A stretch of DNA of 64,000 nucleotides from Micractinium sp. NFX-FRZ (lineage: Eukaryota > Chlorophyta > Trebouxiophyceae > Chlorellales > Chlorellaceae), in assembly GCA_029339195.1 (NCBI GenBank), contig JAPTJF010000052.1, positions 156,190 through 220,189 of the forward strand, read 5' to 3'. Position numbers and translations under genes: made by a program. The notes beneath the pieces were generated by a model, which was not told the DNA's origin, made no database searches, and saw nothing but the letters and a program-made list of their open reading frames with translations. Shown here in pieces: positions 11,501 to 22,000 of the stretch. The number at the start of each line of letters is the position of its first letter. Position 1 is the first letter of the stretch.

Positions 11501-13319
11501 CAGCCCTGTGGGTGGGGCAGGATGAGGGTGGGACTCAACAGATGATGCACGCGGCTCTGGCCGTGAGCCACCGGGCCCCTGGCCAGCCGACGCACCAGTC
11601 TTACCCGGTTTCACCTGGGCAGGGGCTGTATGGGCGGCACACAGCGATGCGTGCCGGTGCCGAGCACTGGTACCTGCCTCTGGATGCGCTGCAGCAACAG
11701 CAGCAACAGCAACATCAGCCGCATCAGCACCAGCAGCACCAGCAGCACCAGCACCAGCAGGACCTACACCTACATCAGCAGCATCACCAGTACCAACAGC
11801 ACCGGCAGCAGCCACCTCTATTACAGCAGCAGCAGCAGCAGCGGCCGTCCTCGGCTTCCCGCCGGCCGCTGCATGAGCCCCGCGCGCCGGCTCCGGCGCG
11901 CCCCACCAGCGCCAAGCGGCGCCTCATGCAGCCGCACTCGCCCTCGAGGTGGGACTACCGGCCCGCATGGAATGAGGAGGTCAGAGTGGACGACTTGCCT
12001 GCATCAGCGGCGGCGGCTCGTGCACGCCAGGTGCGGACAGGTAGAAATGATGTTGTCTGCTGCAAGCACCTGCCTGCCTGGATGCCTGTCATTTTGTGCG
12101 ACGGGGCGTTGTGTAGGGGTGCTGAACGTCTCTGCTGGCTTGGCACTGCTGCAGGCCCGTGGCACCAGTGAGCAGGGTGCCCCTCTGCAGTCGCAGTCCG
12201 CACAGCAGCAGCCCATGGCGGCCCAGCAGCACCAGCACCAGCAGCAGCAGCAGCAGGCTGGGAACAATGCAGGCCAGCCGGGGTGGGGCATGTCATGGCC
12301 TGGCAGGCCTGTGGCGCAGCAGCAGCTGCAGCAGCAGCAGCAGCAGCCAGGGCAGGGCGCCATGCCAGCGCCCTGCTCTGCCTTCTTCTCTCCAGCAGCA
12401 CCCGCAGCACCTTCTCCGTCCCTTCCCCCCGGCAGCCCCGTCATTCACCAGTATTTTGGCGTGCCGCCCGGCTCGCCGCCACCAGCGCCGCCATTGACAC
12501 TGTATGGCCAGCTGCCACAGCAGCAGTATCAGGTGTATGGCAGTGGCCAGCCGCCGGCTCCGGATCCACACTCCCGGCCGGTCACAGCTGGAGGCCTGCA
12601 GTACGGCCTGCAGTACCAGTTGATGATGCAGCCAGGCCCGGCGCCAGGGCATGCACAGTATAGCCAGCTGCAGCAGGGCGGCCAACATGGCCTGCAGCAG
12701 CAGCAGCAGCAGGGGGTGCAAGCTCCGCTGATGCCCCAGCCAGCTGGGCAGTACCAGCAGCCGTGGCAGCAGTATCCGCCCCCCATGCAGCAGCAGCAGC
12801 AGCAGCACCGCCCTTCCACGCCAGCCACAGGCCTGGGGCTGGGCCCGCAGCGGTACGAGGGCAGTGCCACCGCTGCCAACGAGGCTTGGAATGCGCACAC
12901 TACCACGACCACCACTCCTCGCCCCCGGAGCGCTTCCGCCAGGGTGAGTCGACTGTCGGAAGTGTTCATCTCTCTGGCTGCCGGTCTCGGCATCCATAGC
13001 CTGCATTGCAAGCAGACAGCCCCTGTCCACCACCTCAACATCTGGCTTAGTGAGGTTGACCGCCTGAGGGCTGGCACATTGGGTGGAGACAGCTTTGAAC
13101 GGCTGCCTGGTGCAATCGCGCCCATCCCCCAGCATGCCCCGTTCCCCTCACTTGCATGCTATGCCTGCCCTGCAGGACAAGCCGCTGGCTGTGCCGCCCA
13201 CCCAGGTGGATGAGGGGGCGCTGGCAGCGGCGCGGGTGGAGTACCTGCGGGAGAAGGACAGGATCAGGGCCAAGCGGCTGCGGGAGCTGCAGGAAAGCGC
13301 CGACTTCCGGCTGCAGTGA
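8506..13319 (+). CDS. Large Gln-rich coiled-coil protein, function unknown
   Basis: Exons 8506-9899, 10032-10170, 10313-11241, 11367-12030, 12155-12943 and 13176-13319 give 1352 residues with all frames consistent. The first ATG (GCGGCCATGC) lies inside a longer open stretch and is the only start with a good context. The N-terminal third is acidic, Ala/Glu/Gln-rich and disordered. The middle (exons 2-3) is a strongly charged helical region whose Arg/Glu/Gln/Ala heptads suggest a coiled coil. The C-terminal third is Gln/Pro/His-rich with polyglutamine tracts, a Ser-Arg-basic patch (RPSSASRR, RPTSAKRR) and a final charged helix (DRIRAKRLRELQ). No enzymatic motif is visible. Scaffolding, cytoskeletal or RNA-granule roles are possible, but I cannot choose between them. 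Confidence 0.75.
10527..10760 (+). repeat. CAG-type codon repeats coding Gln/Ala/Arg
   Basis: Within exon 3 of the Gln-rich gene, CAGCAGCGGCAGGCACAG-like units run for over 200 bases with interruptions. They encode a Gln-rich helical segment with regular Arg, Ala and Glu. The interruptions suggest an older, stabilised expansion. Confidence 0.8.
11690..11845 (+). repeat. CAG/CAT codon repeats coding Gln-His tracts
   Basis: Exon 4 of the Gln-rich gene carries mixed CAG, CAA, CAT and CAC codons for about 150 bases. They encode alternating Gln and His runs. Similar shorter tracts recur near 12230-12250, 12320-12345, 12690-12712 and 12787-12808. Confidence 0.8.
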
Positions 13320-13431
13320 ACAGGGTGCAGTGCACCCTGCACCTGCGCTTGGCAGCTGCAGCTGGGGCAGATCCCGCATGGACCTTCTTGAGGGATCCCC
13401 AGGCAGGTCCCAAGCAGCTGGGGGGCTGCTC

Positions 13432-13436
13432 TGTAA
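13432..13436 (+). terminator. TGTAA poly(A) signal of the Gln-rich gene
   Basis: The pentamer lies 113 bases after the stop codon at 13317-13319, in CTCTGTAAGG. This is a short but ordinary algal 3' untranslated region. Confidence 0.6.
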
Positions 13437-13702
13437 GGAAGCACACATCGTGTGCAAGGCAGCAAGTTGGTGTTGACAGGGAGAACAGGAAGAACGTTAT
13501 CAGCCATGAGAGACGAGCAGCTGTCAAAAGAAGTGAAACCTAGGGCAAGGCACAACGGTGTCACATGCAGGGCAGGGAGAGAGTTGCCAAACGAGGGACG
13601 AGCAGGTGGTTTAGTAAACGTGAATTGCAGGCAAGGCACCAAAGAAATGCAGGGACAGTACATTGCGGCGTGAGCCACCAAACATGCGGTCGCTCAGCAG
13701 CC

Positions 13703-15143
13703 TCAGCGGGCCACAGAGCGCAGGAGAGCTTGCGCCAGCGACCCTGCCCCTGCGGCCGCTCCTTGCGCCGCCTGCACCACTTCTCTCGGCAGCTTCCGCT
13801 CCAGATGCGCCGCCGCAGCAGCAGCCGCAGCCTGCGCCCACCCCACCACGTCCCGCGCGCTAGTGCGGCCGTGCGGCCGCTGCTGCCGCTGCTGCTGCTG
13901 CTGCTGGCTGGAGCGTCCCGGCCGCTGGGCCGCTGCTGGGCGCCTGCCCGTGGCCGTCTCCCAGCCCTCGAGCGCCGCCAGCCGCCGCTCAGCCAGCACC
14001 GTCTTGAGTGCGACCCGTTGAAAGCCCGGCACCGCACCCGCCACTGCTTGCTGCACCTCCTGCAGCTGCTGCTGCACCCTCTCCATTTCCAGCTGCTCCG
14101 GATGGATCTGCTGGCCGGCCCAAGGAGTGGCGCTCTTGAGCAGGCGCAGCTGGCGCTTGAGCCGTTCGGCGGCAGACTGCAGCTCTGTGCGCTGCCTGGC
14201 CAGCTGCCGCAAATCATGCAGCTGCTGTTCCGTCTGCTGCTGCAGCTGCGGCAGCTGCTCCCTTAGCTGGCGCAGCTCAGCTGGCAGCTGCCCCTCCAGC
14301 ACCAGCACGTGCTCCCTCATCCGCTCCCTCAGCCGCTGCCACACCGCCCGCTGCTGCTCCGCCGCAAGGCGCGCCGAGCGCGTGGACCACACAACGCCGA
14401 CCAGCCCTCCAATCACAAAGCCTCCCAGGAGCAGCAGCGCCTGGAGGTGCCGCTTCTCTGCCGCCGCAGTCGCTTCTGCCCGCGCCAGGATGCGTGAGTA
14501 GGTGGGATGTGCACGCAGCTCTCTGCGCAGGCTCGCTGGCAGGCGGTAGGTCCCCTTGCACACGCTGCAGGGGGGAGGCAGGGAAGGCGCGTCATGAGAG
14601 TGTGCGCAAGCGTGGCAGGAGGCCAGGCGCGATGTTGGCAACCTGCCGAGTGGTGCAGCCACAGCAGCGTGAAGCATGCAAGAGTGCAACGGCCTGCTGC
14701 CACCACGCACGCTGCCTGCCGCACCCAAAACTCCCATTCTCCTCTTCTGTTCCCGGAAAGATGAACACTTCAGCACCTCACCTGCACTTCAGGCTTGCTT
14801 GGCCCATGCGCAGCCACTCCCTCAGGCAGCGCTCATGAATGTGGGCCATGCTGCCACAGCAAAGGCATGGCGTCAGCAGCGCGCCGCCGGCCTCTGAGTC
14901 CCGCTCCTCAAAGCAGACGCGGCAGATGAGCTGTTGGCTGTCTGCAGGAATTGTTTTGAGGAGGGCATGGACAGCTTGCACATTGCGTTTCTCGAGCAGG
15001 CGGAGGCCAGCGGCACAGGCTGCCGCTGAGCGCTGCAGCGGTGGCCGGCTGTGGCTCGAGGTCTCCACCGTTCCGCCGGGCGCACTGCCCAGCGCCCCTC
15101 CTGCAGCATTTAGAGCCTGATGCACACCATCGTCGGTCTCCAT
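13703..15143 (-). CDS. RING-CH (RINGv) membrane E3 ubiquitin ligase
   Basis: Two exons on the minus strand (15143-14782 and 14564-13703) join at GT-AG to give 407 residues. Residues about 74-126 form a RING-CH finger: CRVC, then CLCC, His and Cys (IHERC), then Trp in LREWL, and the last pair CSVC. The intron falls between the two cysteines of that last pair, so each exon alone looks incomplete. A hydrophobic helix (LQALLLLGGFVIGGLVGVVW) follows about 40 residues later, then about 120 residues of predicted coiled coil and an Ala-rich amphipathic tail. Most MARCH-type proteins have two or more membrane spans, but one is clear here. It probably ubiquitinates membrane cargo, and the coiled coil may dimerise or recruit it. 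Confidence 0.85.
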
Positions 15144-16842
15144 GTGCTGTGCGCTCTGCAGTGGCCTCGATGAAGCAGGTGCTTGCGCCGATGTCAGCGG
15201 TTGGTGAGCGCTGGGAAGTCCAATGCCAGAACCTCATAACCGGAAGCCCGTGTGCTGATTGCCTCTGTGGGCAGTACATCCGCAGTACAGCGGGTTAGGG
15301 CTCTTCGAAACCGGGACAGCATCCTCATACTCGAACATTGATTGACGGGCAAGCAACAGTGTGGCGTAAAGTCAAATTTCAGGACGGTTGAAGGCCCCCT
15401 GGCCAGGAGTTTTGGGAGGCGCTGGCGGCTCACCGCACGGGGTACGTGGCCTGGGGTGCGTGCCTGGTGACTCCTGTCTTGCAATCTTGCAATATCCCAT
15501 CAACACACTGTTGCATTGCTTCGTCCAGCCAGCTGGGGACGACCACTGTCACAGCTGCCCACGATGCTGATGGCAGCACCGCAGCCTGAGCACCACCCCC
15601 GCCCGACCCTGCTGCAACCCACACCACACGCGCGCGCTGCCCTGCCCAGGCTACGGAGCGTGACGCGCGTGTGGCGGTGGCGAGCCTGGTGTATGCTAGT
15701 GCCGTGTGTGACGGGGCGCTGGAGAATCCGCCGGCCATCACAGCAGCACTGGGCCCCTCCTGGATGGCACCGCTCCTGGTGCCTCACCCCAGCGGCTGGC
15801 AACTCGACTTACCAGTTAGCTGGCCTGGGGCTGGGGCAGATGGCGGTCAGCGCTTGGTGCCAGTCTATCAGAAATAAGTGACTGATAACCTGTTCATGTC
15901 AGGGTCAGCAGCGTGGCAATGTGGGAAGCCTCGGCTGCATGAACTGGCCCACTTGGCTGCGCGTGTGCAGGGGAAACTTGCTGACCTGGCGCCCGCTGGC
16001 ATCTGCGGCTGTATGGCATCCTGCTAGCGGGGCTTGTCAACCCCACAACTCTCGCCCCCGCCACATTGTCGCTTGCATGTACTCCAACTGCTGGCATGTG
16101 CTCACAGCAACCACCCGCAGCCAGGCATCAGTGATGGCACAGCAGCCGAATACGCACACAGGCACCGACAGGCTGCGCCTCCACATCTGCTCCCATCCAC
16201 ACCCGACACCGGTGGTGCCGGAATGGCGCTGGTATGCTCTGAACAGCGCCAAAGTGCACTGAACTGCCCGAACGCCGATACTGACATCGGTGTTGTCATG
16301 CAGGGAGGAGGGCCGTGGTCCCCTTACAACACATGATTGTAATCAACAACAGCCCACCACACTGGTACAGACAAGTGCCACGTCAGCCTGCCATGTCAGC
16401 CTCCCAGCTCGCTTGTTCAGGCGCTTAGGTGACAGGCATAACAGAGTGTGGGCTGGAGATTTGAGCAAGCTATGTGGAGACTTGGGCAAGCAAGGCAGCA
16501 GAGACATGCCGTAGAGGCTAATGGGGCAGGGGGGCGGGGTAGAGCGTGGGTGCCGTGAGTGAGACGTGAGCGGGGCAGCCCGGACGATGATGTACAGGGC
16601 AAGGGGCGGGGGCGGCGGCATTGGGTACAAGCATACCACGAGGCGGGGGCTGGGCGGTAGGGGCCGCAGGGCAAGGCGAGGGCGGGGAGATATCTCAGGT
16701 ATTTGGCATGGTGCTGACATGGCGGAGGCAATGGAAGATGCGTCCCGCCACCCCACATGGGCGGCGCTCCTGTAGCAGCTGGGCACGTGCCCGCCGCTCG
16801 CGTTGCCCTTGCTCACAGGACTTCAGCTGCACGGGTTGGCGC
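15144..16842. other. Intergenic stretch of about 1.7 kb
   Basis: The stretch lies between the start of the RING-CH gene and the stop of the secreted-protein gene, both on the minus strand. It should hold the promoter of the former and the 3' region of the latter. Minus-orientation TGTAA occurs at 16324-16328 and a plus one at 16337-16341. One weak open frame (15430-15741, minus) is listed separately. The remainder shows no supported gene. Confidence 0.45.
15430..15741 (-). CDS. Possible small protein, unrecognised
   Basis: A single open frame of 103 codons reads MMAGGFSS at its start. Its end includes an amphipathic helix (SWLDEAMQQCVDGIL) whose composition is less shadow-like than the surrounding frames. 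The first 40 residues are Ser/Arg/Ala-rich and could be a transit peptide. No domain is recognisable, no intron is needed and no poly(A) signal is close by. It may equally be chance in GC-rich DNA. Confidence 0.25.
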   Translation of the reverse strand: MMAGGFSSAPSHTALAYTRLATATRASRSVAWAGQRARVVWVAAGSGGGGAQAAVLPSASWAAVTVVVPSWLDEAMQQCVDGILQDCKTGVTRHAPQATYPVR

Positions 16843-17000
16843 TCAGCACGTCCAGAAAGTGTAGGTCGCTGAGTAGGGCCCAGACCACTCGCGCCCCTCC
16901 TGGCAGCCAGACGCCGGCTGAGGCCCACCCTTTGCGTGGGTGCGCGTGGTGTAGAACACGGGTGGGATGCCCATCTTTGACACGTCGGCAAACAGGGCTG

Positions 17001-17041
<41 letters not shown>

Positions 17042-18525
17042 AGTGTTAGGGTCCAGGCAGGCAGGCAGGTGTGCCACTGAGGGAGTCATGGAGAGTGCCA
17101 GGCACGGCAAGGCGCGGCGCCCGGCGCGCTTGGCTTGACTCAACCCGGCTGTTTTGGAACCAACTGTACATCACGCCGCGGTTTGATGTCACCGACATAC
17201 ATCCTTCTTCTTTGGTGTGGTACCTCTGGTGGCTGCTCAGCGGGGCTCGATGTCGATGGGGCTTGCATCCAGTGCTGCCAGGCTGTCAGGGGGATGCTGC
17301 ACGCACCTGGGTACCGGATGGCCACAAAGTCAGACGCAGGGTCTTCATAAGCGGTGGATTCTAAGAGTCCAAGCTCCACCCAGCCCACCTGGGCGCCTGC
17401 ACAGCACACACATGCAAAGTGACACCCCCTCCTTCTTGTGTCCTCTCCTCTTTCCACACGCACCGACGCCTTGCTGGCGGCCCGCCAGCCTCCGCTAGCA
17501 GTGCATCAAAGCTACCTAAGCATGGCTGCCTCATTCGAGTTTGACGACTGTGTGTGCACGCAAGGTGGCGCTTGCTTACCTTTTCCGTAAAAGGGTATCG
17601 TGGTTCTGGTAATTGACTGCCAGGCTGCAGGCGCGCCAGGCCACAGCGGCGGGCGGCAGGCAGGCAGCAGTGGACGGGAACTGTTGGGCAGGCGCACACC
17701 AACATGGGGTTCAATGCATCACAGCTCGGCCTTGTGCTGCTGGCCACCTGCCAGTGCGCCTGTCGCAAACCATACATGCATGCACATGCAAACATGGTGT
17801 TGGTAATGCCATTCATGCCAGTGGCCACGCCCTGTGCTGTTAGTTGCACCACAGCATCGATTTTGGCAGCTCTCACCCTGGTACGGCAGGGTGGCAGTGA
17901 AGCCGCCGCCGGTCATGGTCACGTTGGTGCCTTCTGGCACCACCTGCCACCCCCCGCCCAGGCACTCGAATGCCCTGTGCGATTCTGGATGGGGCGGCGG
18001 GAGCATCAACAAAGGGCAGCGGCATTTGTTGGCTACACACACAGGTGCGTCCAAGCGTGTGCATGAGGGCGAGACAAAGAGAGTGCAAGTCTGTGCTCGC
18101 ACGAACGTGCGGCACCCCCGTAAAACGGCCCAGAAAGCTGCGTCTGCATGTGTGTGTGTGTGTGTGCATTGCGGCCCAGTTCATACCCCAGGGCGCACCC
18201 CAGCGCCTCCCATGGTGCGGTGCAGAAGTAGAAACCAGCGGTTGTCTCATGTGAACCACCCGGAGCCTCACTCACGTGGGTCCACTTCCATCGTCAGGGC
18301 GGGGCACATGGTGCCATACACCAGCTCGCTGCTGCTTGCCGTGCCACAAGCCTCTTCGGGGCTCTGGCTGTGGTCCGAGTAGCGAGCAGCGATGGCTTCT
18401 GCAGCGGGGTTTGCGGCACAGGCGGCCTCCTGGACAGGAGCGGCAGGCGGGCGCGCTGCTGCCAGCGCCGCTGCACCCAGCAGCAACACTGCCAGCCAGG
18501 TGGGGTTGGGCCTAGGCCTAGCCAT
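16843..18525 (-). CDS. Small secreted protein, unknown family
   Basis: Four minus-strand exons (18525-18276, 17984-17877, 17396-17307, 16997-16843) join in frame to give 200 residues, and every intron is phase 1. The start MARPRPNPTWLAVLLLG is a clear signal peptide ending near AAA-RP. The mature part has about six cysteines, alternating polar and hydrophobic strands (QVGWVELGLLES, DFVAIRYPG, PPVFYTTRT) and a C-terminal YTFWTC. The uniform intron phase and spaced cysteines suit a secreted, disulfide-bonded beta-rich domain. I do not recognise the family. An upstream in-frame ATG at 18573 exists, but it would put a charged stretch ahead of the signal peptide. Confidence 0.6.
17001..17041. repeat. 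GGCA tetranucleotide microsatellite
   Basis: About ten uninterrupted CAGG/GGCA units sit in the last intron of the secreted-protein gene, starting just beside the acceptor. In the transcript they read as TGCC repeats and serve as its polypyrimidine tract. A shorter run follows at 17053-17070. Confidence 0.9.
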
Positions 18526-18787
18526 TCTGTGCTGCCCTCGTCTGCATCGGCTTCCTGTGTCGGCTTCGGTCACGTTGGCTCGGGTTCTGATCGGCGTGAG
18601 GAAGGCCGAGGATGGAAAGAGGAACCTACGGAAGGGTGGAGGCAGAACCCACCCACCTCGGGTGGAAGAGGAACCTACAGCCTGCGGCTTGGACGGGGTG
18701 CCTTCCCGACTTCATGTCCCCCTGCTGACATGGCAGCCCTGTGGGCAGGTGGACTGAGCAGTCCCCTGTGGAGCACTGCGGAGTTCG

Positions 18788-18792
18788 TTACA
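18788..18792 (-). terminator. Minus-strand TGTAA, hydrolase poly(A) signal
   Basis: The sequence TTACA on the plus strand gives TGTAA in the transcript, about 230 bases past the stop of the alpha/beta-hydrolase gene at 19020. Confidence 0.55.
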
Positions 18793-19019
18793 GCATGTTG
18801 ATGCCAATGTACGCCTCACATGCAGCCTGCTACAACGCATCATGCACTGCTTGGGCTTGGGTGCCTGCCTCATGTGGTTGGTGTCAGCCGGCAACTGGTG
18901 GCCAGTGCGTGCGCTGTTGGGTGCTCCGTCTGGGCCCCTGCCCAGCTCGGGCTAGCACAGACAGGCATAGTGCCAGGCCCAGTGTCAGCCAGGTACCATG
19001 GTACCTTCCCTGCGCCCAT

Positions 19020-22000
19020 TCAGGCTGCTCCCAGGCCCAGCTCCAGCACAAAGGAAGCCATGAAGTCGAGCAGGACGTGGGGGGCCTCCTCGTGGCTCAG
19101 GTGCCCGCTCAGCGGCAGCACCGCCAGCCGCGGCGCCACGGCACCCAGCCGCTCAGCTATCCTGCAGGGCGGCGGAGGGCAGGGGGGCAGAGGGCAGGGG
19201 GCAGGCGGACGGGTGGGGGAGCAGGGGCTGGGAAATGGCAGTGTATGTGTGCCGCTTGAGAGGAGCAAGCCCTGTACCATCCCCGCTTTGGCCCCGCCCC
19301 GCTGCGCCTGCCGCCTGTGCCTGCCCCTTCCTTCCGCCTGCCGGGCAGGGGACCTCGGAACTCCATGCCTGTGCCTGGCAACCCTTTCAGTCCCAGTCCC
19401 ACCTACCCCCACCTACCCCCACCGGCAAACCCTTGCCCCGGCAGCATGCCCACCGCCAATGTTCGCCTGCCCCCCACCTGCTGACCGCGCTGGGCGGCAC
19501 CATGTGGTCTGCCTCCCCTGTGGCCACCATCACGGGGAGCCCCGCCTGCACCACGGCATCCAGCAGGCGGGTGCGCTCCAGGGAGTGGATGTCGTTGCGC
19601 ACGCGGGCCACCTGCAAGTTGCGTGGGGGGAGCATAGCTGTCGTGAAGCTTTTGTACTGTTCAGTAGGAGCAGCTTTGAGGAGTGGATGTCGTTGTACCT
19701 GCAGGTGCGGTGTGGGCAGCATGAAGTGGACGTGGCAGCTTTCAGCTTGCAGTGAATTGGGTGGCCGGGGGCGGTCCAGGGGTTGAATGCTACTGCGCAT
19801 CCAGGCTCCTCCCCTAGGTGTGGGAGCAGAGTTGGTGGGTTGGGGCAAGGCAGATGGGAGGGACAGAGACCAAGGAGTGCTTTTGCGCAAGGGGCCAAAA
19901 GCAAGATGAAATGGGGGAGGGGCAGGGGGCAGGGCAGGAGACACGGCACACCAGGGAGGCCGGAGCTACGGCCCCAGGTATCAACACATGGGGCCCTGCA
20001 CAGCTGGCATTCCAGCATGCAACCCATGAGCCTCTTGCTTCCGCTTGCCTCGGTGAGCGAGAGGTCCCAGCCCAGCACGCGCAGCGGGCGGCGGTACAGC
20101 GCCAGCAGTTCGGGGGTGAGGTGGCGCTGAGGGTCGGCAAAGGCGCGCCGGTTGGTCACCTGCGACACAGGCCAGCGAAGCAGCATTGCAATCGCATTCC
20201 AGCTGGGCAGGCTCGCAGGCTGGCAGTTGCACATGCAGGCGGTGCAGTGGTCAAGCTCGCCGTCTCAGCAGAGCAGGGTGCCCGTAATGCACAACAGGGG
20301 ATAGCAGCGCAGCGCAGTGAGGCCTCACCTCCCCCACTTCGGTGCGCAGCAGGCTCCTCAGCACTCGTCGCCCCAGGCGGCTGTGCGCCAGCACGCGAGC
20401 ATACTTGGGGGCCACTGTGCCAGAGAGGTCTGCGAGGGGTGGTGTCAAATCAATGGGTAGATAAAGGTGCAAATCAACAGCACATGTCATTGGGGAGCAG
20501 GCGGCAGCATAGGCCTGCAGTAAACAAAGGTAGACAGGCAGCTGCCGGCTGTTTGGGTTTCAGCCTGGGTTGCACCTGCTGCACCTTGCTTGAGAAGCCT
20601 GCCTCCCTGCTTCCTTGCAACCCATCTCTGCCCTCACTGCCCACCCACACCTGGGTGCAGCAGGATCAGGCCCACAGCCTCCGGCGCCTGCCACATCCCA
20701 TCCACGTCGCTCCCGCCAGCACTGCCGCTGATCTCTTCCGACCCCGCCCCGTCCTGACCCGCCGCCTGCTGCTCCTGCGCCGGCGCTTGCTGCAGCTGGC
20801 CTGTGCCGTGCGTTGCTGCCGCTGCCGCCGCCTCCTCCTCCATGCTGCCCAGCAGGCTGCCACTGGGCTGGACGTGTGGCTCCTCCGCCAGCAGGCTACC
20901 ACCCTCTAGGTCTTCACCAAGCTCCTCATCTTCTATCAACTCCTCTTCTTCCACGGTTGCCAACAGACTGAGATCCTCCTCTGGCCCCACACCCTGCCCA
21001 CCGCCCTGCCACGCCTCCTGCCACGCCCCGTGCTGCTGCTGCTGCTGCTCCGCCCGCTGCTGCTCCTGCTCCTGCTGCCAGCTCGTGGCGGCCGATGGCG
21101 GTGCTGCGCCTCCCTCCTGTGCGCTGTACCCGCTGTGCTCCCATGGCTCCCGGTCGCTCGTCTGCGGCAGGCAGGCGCAGCAGCAGGCAGCGTCACAGTC
21201 TTTCATTTGTTGATTGCTTCATTGAGTCGGGCATGCAGGCTTAGGAGCAATGCGGGTGGCGGCTGCAGTGCAAGTCAGCAAGGACGGGAGCAGTTGCCGG
21301 ATCAAGCAGCGGGGCATGCACCAACCACAGAGCACTCCACCCCACCCAGCAGACGTGGCGACATGGCGAGATGCTGCGCAGCAAGCAAGCACTTGCCTGC
21401 GAGAGGAAGGAAACATTGTCGATGAGGCCCGAATGCTGGCCTGGGAGGCCGCCTGCTTCCGCGCTGCCGCTGACTGTGGCGGTCGGCTGCGACAGGAAGG
21501 AGGGGTTGTCTACAAGGCTGCCCTGCTCTTGGAAGCTCGAGTCCTGGTGCAGTGGCCCCTCCCCCGCAAGCTCCGTGCCGTCCGTGCTGGTTGGCTGCGA
21601 GAGGAAGGAGGGGTTGTCAATCAAGCTGCCCTCTGCTCGGAAGCTGGACTGCTGGTGCAGCGGCCCCTCGCCCGCCGGCTCTGTTTGGCCGCTCACTGTA
21701 GTGCTTGGCTGCGAGAGGTACGAGGGGTTGTCTATAAGACCGGACGGCTGATCCCAGAGGCCGCCCCCATGCTCCGTGCTGCCGCTGGCTGCTGGCGCCT
21801 GCTGAGCCTGCTGCTGCTGCCGTGCTGGCTGCTGCTGCGCCTGCTGTTGTGGTGGCAGTGGCTGCGAGAGGCTGAGCTGCCGGGACACGCACTGCTCTTC
21901 CTCCTCCTCCTGGAAAGGCTCCAGCTGGCTGCCTGCTGCCTGCTGCCCTGCGCCAGCTGGCATGCCAACCCCACCATAGCTGCCCTGCCCCTGCCCTGCT

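Noticed and set aside
17001..17041. Regular short repeats that could suggest a CRISPR array
   Set aside because: They are uninterrupted GGCA tetranucleotides without spacers in a eukaryotic intron, a plain microsatellite. The same holds for 49181-49210.
19530..20234. Long minus frame across hydrolase exons 9 and 10
   Set aside because: It runs through an intron with Pro/Leu-rich noise. Exon-by-exon joining with GC-AG and GT-AG sites gives the conserved fold instead.
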